Shown piece by piece: positions 59,129-64,000 of a stretch of DNA of 64,000 nucleotides. The position numbers were made by a program, and so were the translations under genes. The stretch's first letter is position 1, and every line of letters begins with the position of its first letter. Origin of the DNA: Hypericum androsaemum (taxonomy: Eukaryota > Streptophyta > Magnoliopsida > Malpighiales > Hypericaceae); contig OZ023194.1 of assembly GCA_963995505.1 (NCBI GenBank), positions 15,496,428 through 15,560,427 on the forward strand. Direction: 5' to 3'. The notes beneath the pieces are model-generated. The model was not told where the DNA came from and searched no databases. It was given only the letters and a program-made list of their open reading frames with translations.

Positions 59129-59393
59129 CCTTAGGGTTCTTGACAGAATTAGAAAGAAGAGAGGTAAAGAAGAGGAGGAGAAGAAGAAGAAGAAGAAGAA
59201 GAAGGTTCGAGAGAGAGAGAGGATAGAAGGAAAAGGGTATATTTGTGATAATATTTTCCAGAATTAGTTTTACAGTCACTTATTCTTCTTTTATTCTAAA
59301 AGGATCCAACGACAGCTATACTAAACTAATAGACGACACCTACACCAAACGACCACTAGTCTTTCCTATCCAGTCTCGTGATAAATTTCCGCT
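59129..59393 (-). repeat. LTR (5' LTR of the minus-strand element)
   Basis: Pairs with 57068-57305. The inner end abuts the primer-binding site. Longer than its partner because of the AAG-triplet run at about 59174-59204. Confidence 0.7.
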
Positions 59394-60300
59394 AAGCAGT
59401 GTAGAAAGCGAAAATCTGGAGAGAGTCAAAAGAAAAGAGTTAATTACTTAACCAGTTGAAGTGGACTAACGAGTTTCGATTGGAAAGGTAAAAATTGCAA
59501 ATTTTGGAAAAATCCCCAATTTAAAACCCGAATTTATTTTTTCTGATTTGGAATAAGGGTTGAGGGGGAGACTGACCTGGGACGAGAGCTGCAAGGTGGG
59601 TGGATTCCGGGGCGTCGGTGGTGGCCGGACTCCGGAGGCGACCTTGGCACTTTCTCTCGTTGTTTTTTTAAGGAGGGTGGGGAGAGAGAATCAACGACTA
59701 AGAGGAGAAACCTTGGAAAATTTTATTTTATATGTGGTAAATTTAAGTTTAGTATTTTGGTATTTTTCGGTATTTTGGTATAATATCGGTATATCACTGA
59801 AATTTCTCAAAAGTCGATACCAAATTAAATTCCGTAAATCGAAATACCGATCCCAAAATTTTGAATACCCAAAAAAATACCAAAAATCTCGAATACCGAA
59901 TACCGAATGCTCACCCCTAGACTTACAATTGTCGCGTCGTCAATTTATGGTTATTTTTTATTCTATTTATACTTGAGCAAAGACCAATTTAGTACTTCAG
60001 TATTCGATAAATTTTGGTAAAATACCGATATTTATAGAAATTTATCGAATACCGATATTTACCGAATTTTTTAAAAATTTCCTACCGAATTAAATTCCGA
60101 ATACTAAATTACCGATCTCGAACTTACCAAATACCAATATTTACCGAATTGACCAATAATTATCATTTGTACACCCCTAAATTCAAGTCTCGCTCTACTG
60201 TGGAAAAAAATTGAATGGACTTAATGATAAAGCCCTATTTCCCTCAATAAGCTTGGGCCCGGTCCGTTAAATCAGAGCTGACTGAGCAAGACGACGTCAT
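59394..60300. other. Repeat-rich intergenic DNA
   Basis: 59740-60180 is built from many short CGGTATTTT/ATACCGAAT-type units in both orientations, including GAATACCGAATACCGAATGC. This looks like the inside of a non-autonomous element or diverged satellite. No gene is supported. Confidence 0.5.
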
Positions 60301-60743
60301 CTTAGAGGAATTGCATTCGTCGGTGTCCTCGACGAAAAGAATCCACCCAACGAAGAAGGCAAGGGAAAAAAGTGGGGGAAGAAGAAGAATAATAAGAAGA
60401 GGGTTGGTTGGTTGGAAACTGGAAACTAAATGGCGTGGAGTTGCCGAAGACTATGGTAAAACACCCGAGAGTTCCAAAACTGCGTCGTTTAGCCGATGAT
60501 CGCTTCGCTTCATCTCTAGAATAACAGAATCACGAAGAGAGAGAGAGAGAGAGAGATCGACGCCGTGGAGGAAGGATGATCGGGACGATGATCATGGAAG
60601 AAGTCTCTCTCAACAGCACCATATCGCCGGTCCCCGGCGGCGGAGCGCCGCCGCATCCGGGGAAGGAGCAGCAGGCCGCCGGCGTTGGTATCCTACTGCA
60701 GATCATGATGCTCGTCCTCTCCTTCGTCCTAGGCCACGTCCTC
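60301..60743 (+). pseudogene. NHX5/6-like fragment: First exon of an NHX5/6-type Na+/H+ exchanger, joined to SMXL DNA
   Basis: A 5' UTR-like stretch with (GA)n at about 60535-60556 precedes an ATG at 60576. The frame contains [20 protein letters not shown] and LGHVL, the N-terminal signature of endosomal NHX5/NHX6 exchangers (first membrane helix). Family members continue RRHKFYYLPEAS; here the sequence switches at about 60738-60744 to SMXL intron 2 and stops after SFDRLTYV (60770). Only about 55 residues of the exchanger remain, so no transporter can be made. Confidence 0.75.
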
Positions 60744-62957
60744 TCCTTTGACAGGCTTACTTATGTGTAAATTGTCAGCTTATACTTTTGAATACTTTGC
60801 GAGTTTTGTGAATATCATCCATTGTTGTAAATTGTCTCCTTCCCTTCACTTAGTATATGCTTAGATTTTGGAAAACTGCGTGTTGTCACTGCTTCATCAT
60901 TTAATTGAGGCAATATTTATGGAACACATTTCCCTCACTGCAGACAGTAGATGAAGAAGGAACAATGAACGTGGAAATTTTGGGTCTGGAAAGGAAGTGG
61001 ACTGATACTTGTCGTCATCTTCATCATGCTCATCAGTTCTCCGTGTCAGACGCTTTCTCGGTTGGATACCCAGCCAAAGTTGTTCAGGGCATTGGATTCC
61101 CTTTGGCAAAAGGAAAACCTGGATGGATCATGGATTCTTCACCAAATGATCACCCATGCAAAGAGCTAACTCCTGGTGTTGTGATCGACTCAAGTTTCCA
61201 ACCTAAGCATATCAGACCAGTACAACTAGTTTCCAGAGGAGCAGATACAAGTTGCCAAGTAAACGCTTTAGAGGACACATCAAACAGTCAAACAAAAGGA
61301 GATTCAACCCTTCAAGATTCACCCTTTGGCTGCAGAGTGTCTTCATCAATCACCTCTGGAACCACAAAGGCTGCATCTGGATTGCTTCATGCGTCAAGCT
61401 CTTTGGAGCATAATTTTCTCAAGAAGTGTGATAATGCTCATCATAGTCAGCGTATCTCACCTTCTAATTCTGTCACATCTGACTCAATTGGCGAGAGAAC
61501 TTCACGTCAAATCAGAGATTCTGTTTCCTGCTCAGGCCTTTCTTCAGCAGATCAATTTGATTTGAGTCTTCATAAAACTATCAGGAGAGTGCTTGCTGAA
61601 AAAGTTTCCTGGCAAGATGAAGCGATATATAGAGTTTGTGATGCCGTATCTTGTTCCAGGACAAAACGCAGACACAACGCAACAAGTACCAGGGGGAATA
61701 TTTGGCTCACTTTTCTTGGACCTGACAAAGTTGGAAAGAAAAGGATTGCCTCCGCCCTTGCTGAGATAATTGGCAACAGGAAACCCTTAGTTTATGTGGA
61801 TTTAAGCTCTCATGATAGGGATAGTCCATCCAGTTTGATATTTGGATGTCAGGATTCGAGTGATTATGATATGGAGTTTGTTGGGAGGACATGTGTGGAT
61901 CGTATTGCTGCAGAGGTGAGGAAGAATCCCCGTGCTGTTATTTTCCTTGAAAACATAGACAAGGCTGATCTTTTGGTTCTGAGTAGTTTGTCCCAGGCTG
62001 TCAGATCAGGTAAACTTTCAGACTCGCGTGGAAGAGAAATCAGCATTGACAATATGCTTTTTTTTATGACGGCTACAAAATCTGTTCAGAAACAGAATCC
62101 GTCCGCGGACCAAACAGGCACCAGGTATTCTGAGGAAGAAGTGCTTGCAGCCAGAAGATGGCAAATGAACCTATCAGTCGAACTTCTGGTTGACGGTGCA
62201 AACCTGCATGACAACGCGAAAGTGAGGGTTATCGGAGACCTCAAATCCAGCAAAACATCTTCCAACAAACGGAAGCGGGATGATACTGTAAAGGAAATGA
62301 GAGCTGATGCAAGAAAATGTAGTCAACCTGCAAAGCCCGCTTATTTTGATCTAAACAACCCTCCAGCTGAGGAGATGGAAGAGGACACCAGTTCTGGAGA
62401 CAGTTACTGCGACCCCATCGCAAAGGATACAGAAGCTTGGCTAGAAGATTTCTTGGATCAAGTGGACCAAAAGATCACCTTCAAGCCATTCGATTTTGAC
62501 GCTCTCGCAGAGAAGATCACGAAGCTGATCTCAACACGTTTTCTCGACGTATTCGGATCAACGGGGCGGCTGGAGATCACTCATCAGGCAATGGTGCAAA
62601 TGCTTGCAGCTTCCTGGTCATCAGAAAGCGATAGGGCTGCCGAAGAATGGGTTGACAAGGTTCTTGCCAGAGGGTTCGCGGAGGCCCGATACAAGTACCG
62701 TCACCACCTTATAGGGCTGGTTCTGGTGACGCTGGCTGCTTGTGAAGGACTTGTGATGGAAAAGCAGGCGGATGGAATATGCCTCCCTTCAACAATTAAC
62801 TTACGGACAAACTAGCTTTCTTTCTACTCCCCGATGCTTGTTGCTATAGCTTGTGCATATATATGTGTATAATGATGTAGCTTCAGCAGTAAATAATTAG
62901 AGAGCACAGATATTTCGGCATAATACAACCCTCAACCTTTTGAACTGAATTTTGTTT
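60744..62957 (+). pseudogene. SMXL: Partial SMXL duplicate: end of intron 2 plus last exon
   Basis: This matches 46613-49234 closely, including the 3' flank, but lacks about 420 bp of intron 2 (46690-47115). Exon 3 runs 60944-62815 and stays open throughout, with substitutions but no net frameshift. Exons 1-2 (double-Clp-N) are missing, so a full SMXL cannot be made. A 600-residue fragment could start at the ATG at 60965, with P-loop-like GPDKVGKKR, VGRT (61880-61891), FDLNNPP EAR motif (62345-62365) and the D2 region. The chimeric upstream NHX exon could provide a promoter. Open frame over 1.9 kb suggests a recent duplication or constraint. Confidence 0.9.
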
Positions 62958-63063
62958 ACCGTAGTTGCCGTGAGTTCTCGAATGAAATTGCAATATTAGG
63001 ACCTAAAAAGTAAAAACCTGAAGAGGATGACGAATCTCTCCATTTTATCAGTGGAAAAAAAAA

Positions 63064-63708
63064 GGGAAAAGTTTACTTTAGTACTCTGTGGTATCGCCCA
63101 AAATTCACTTTAGTACCCTGTGGTAAAAAACCGACCAATCGAGTCATACTTATTCTAATTAACATCAAAAAGGTCCTCGGGCAGCTGCCCGGAGCTGCCC
63201 GGACCCGCCCGAACACTGCCCGGACTACGTGGCCAGCCACGTCACCAAAACTTGATGACATGGCGCCACGTGGACAACCATCTTCTTCCCTCTCTTCCTC
63301 TCCTCCTCCTCCTCCTCCTCCACTTCGTCCTCCTCCTCCTCGTCCTCCTCCTCCTCGTCCTCTGCCTCCTCCTCCTCCGCCTCCACTTCGTCCTCCTCCT
63401 CCTCCCCCTCCTCCTCCTCCTCCGCCTCCTCCTCCACTTCGTCCTCCTCCTCCTCCTCTCCTCCTCCTCCTCCTCCTCCTCCTCCTCCTCTCCTCCTCCT
63501 CCGCCTCCTCCTCTACTTCGTCCTCCTCCTCCTCCTCCTCCTCTCCTCCTCCTCCTCCTCCTCCTCCTCCTCTTCCTCCACATGGCAGCTGCCCGAGGAC
63601 CTTTTTGATGTTAATTGGAATAAGTATGACTCGATTGGTCGGTTTTTTACCACAGGGTACTAAAGTGATTTTGGGCGATACCACAGGGTACTAAAGTGGA
63701 CTTTTCCC
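63064..63708. mobile_element. MULE-like element with about 125-bp TIRs and CT-triplet core
   Basis: The left end GGGAAAAGTTTACTTTAGTA and the inverted right end GGGAAAAGTCCACTTTAGTA stay alike through CTTTAGTACCCTGTGGT (twice), GACCAATCGAGTCATACTTA and GGTCCTCGGGCAGCTGCC. A-runs of 8-9 bases flank both sides, compatible with a Mutator-size duplication but not decisive. The core (63290-63580) is (TCC/TCG)n. Frames through it on both strands are simple-sequence artefacts. Confidence 0.75.
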
Positions 63709-63729
63709 AAAAAAAATTAAACTCGTAAT

Positions 63730-64000
63730 GAATTGAATGGACTTGATGATCCCTCTCCTCTCCTCCTCCTCCTCCTCCTCCGCCTCCTCCTCCACTTCGT
63801 CCTCCTCCTCCTCCGCCTCTGCCTCCTCCTCCTCCGCCTCCACTTCGTCCTCCTCCTCCTCCTCCTCCTCCGCCTCCTCCTCCTCCTCTCCTCCTCCTCC
63901 GCCTCCTCCTCTACTTCGTCCTCCTCCTCCTCCTCCTCCTCCTCCTCCTCCTCCTCCACATGGCGCCACGTCATCAAGTTTTGGTGACGTGGCTGGCCAC
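63730..64000. repeat. CT-triplet block and inverted partner of the element's inner segment
   Basis: A second (TCC)n block ends in a stretch at about 63955-64000 that is the reverse complement of 63226-63275 (GTGGCCAGCCACGTCACC ... CATGGCGCCACGT). It is probably the right half of a related element that continues beyond the window. Confidence 0.65.

Larger units (their letters stand above)
57068..59393 (-). mobile_element. LTR retroelement with gag remnant and a foreign open frame
   Basis: LTRs at 57068-57305 and about 59129-59393 share long blocks (TTGACAGAATTAGAAAGAA, GATAATATTTTCCAGAATTA, ACAGCTATA). The right one has an expanded (AAG)n. On the minus strand, TGGTATCAGAGC beside the right LTR (about 59115-59126) is an initiator-Met primer-binding site. 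A gag-like region lies next to it (about 59105-58170). Between gag and the left LTR there is no protease, reverse transcriptase or integrase motif; instead there is an open frame of 250+ codons. No target duplication was found. Confidence 0.75.

Noticed and set aside
60944..62815. Idea that the second SMXL copy is a functional full SMXL gene
   Set aside because: Exons 1 and 2 are absent and the upstream sequence is from an NHX gene.
63073..63987. Several long open frames on both strands (Gly/Arg/Glu- or Pro/Leu/Ser-rich)
   Set aside because: They are translations of (TCC)n-type triplet repeats, open in almost all frames; no gene is indicated.
1..64000. tRNA, rRNA and CRISPR arrays
   Set aside because: None was recognised by eye. 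The tRNA-like B box at about 7075 belongs to a SINE with target duplications, and repeated blocks elsewhere are tandem duplications or TIRs.

Overview
This is nuclear DNA from a flowering plant, almost certainly a eudicot. The genes carry many introns, the intergenic DNA is AT-rich and full of transposons, and there is a WOX1-type WUSCHEL-related homeobox gene, a clade typical of eudicots. Species cannot be read from the window. One 200-base run of N (42042-42241) marks a scaffold gap.

Layout. 60-1755 (+): the 3' part of a phosphoethanolamine N-methyltransferase gene (phosphocholine synthesis), cut by the left edge. 5075-7769 (+): WOX1, four exons, whose third intron holds a 35-G tract, a LINE RNase H fragment and a SINE. 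10720-11125 (-): a small unrecognised coding-like region. 12101-13183: a long-TIR Pack-MULE-like element carrying gene scraps. 13730-17503 (+): an 11-exon UBA-like/DUF1771/Smr gene. 18436-21144 (+): a GT90 (rumi/DUF821) O-glycosyltransferase gene with an apparent 2-base frameshift. 23940-27300: a LINE 3' end split by a degenerate Ty1-copia element with an exact 5-bp target duplication. 28766-32061 (+): a nine-exon phosphoinositide-specific phospholipase C with one GC-AG intron. 33254-39466 (+): a nearly complete L1-type LINE with a 10-bp target duplication. 40634-43530: two TIR elements around the gap. 44997-49100 (+): a D53/SMXL6-7-8-type strigolactone-signalling repressor gene.

The right-hand 15 kb (49.1-64.0 kb) is a mosaic of rearranged gene pieces. 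It holds a hAT transposase fragment, a large inverted repeat made of two decayed kinesin-14 pseudogenes facing each other, a TIR-like element carrying the promoter and first exons of a DENN-domain gene, and an LTR retroelement whose pol region is replaced by an unrelated open frame. It also holds a chimera joining the first exon of an NHX5/6-type Na+/H+ exchanger to intron 2 and the last exon of the SMXL gene, and finally MULE-like elements packed with CT-rich triplet repeats.

The intact host genes (lipid methylation, leaf-blade transcription factor, Smr protein, glycosyltransferase, PLC, SMXL) are unrelated in function and independently transcribed. The most unusual biology is in the 49-63 kb mosaic and in the altered degron-like motif shared by both SMXL copies. 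All identifications are by eye from translated sequence. No database search was run.
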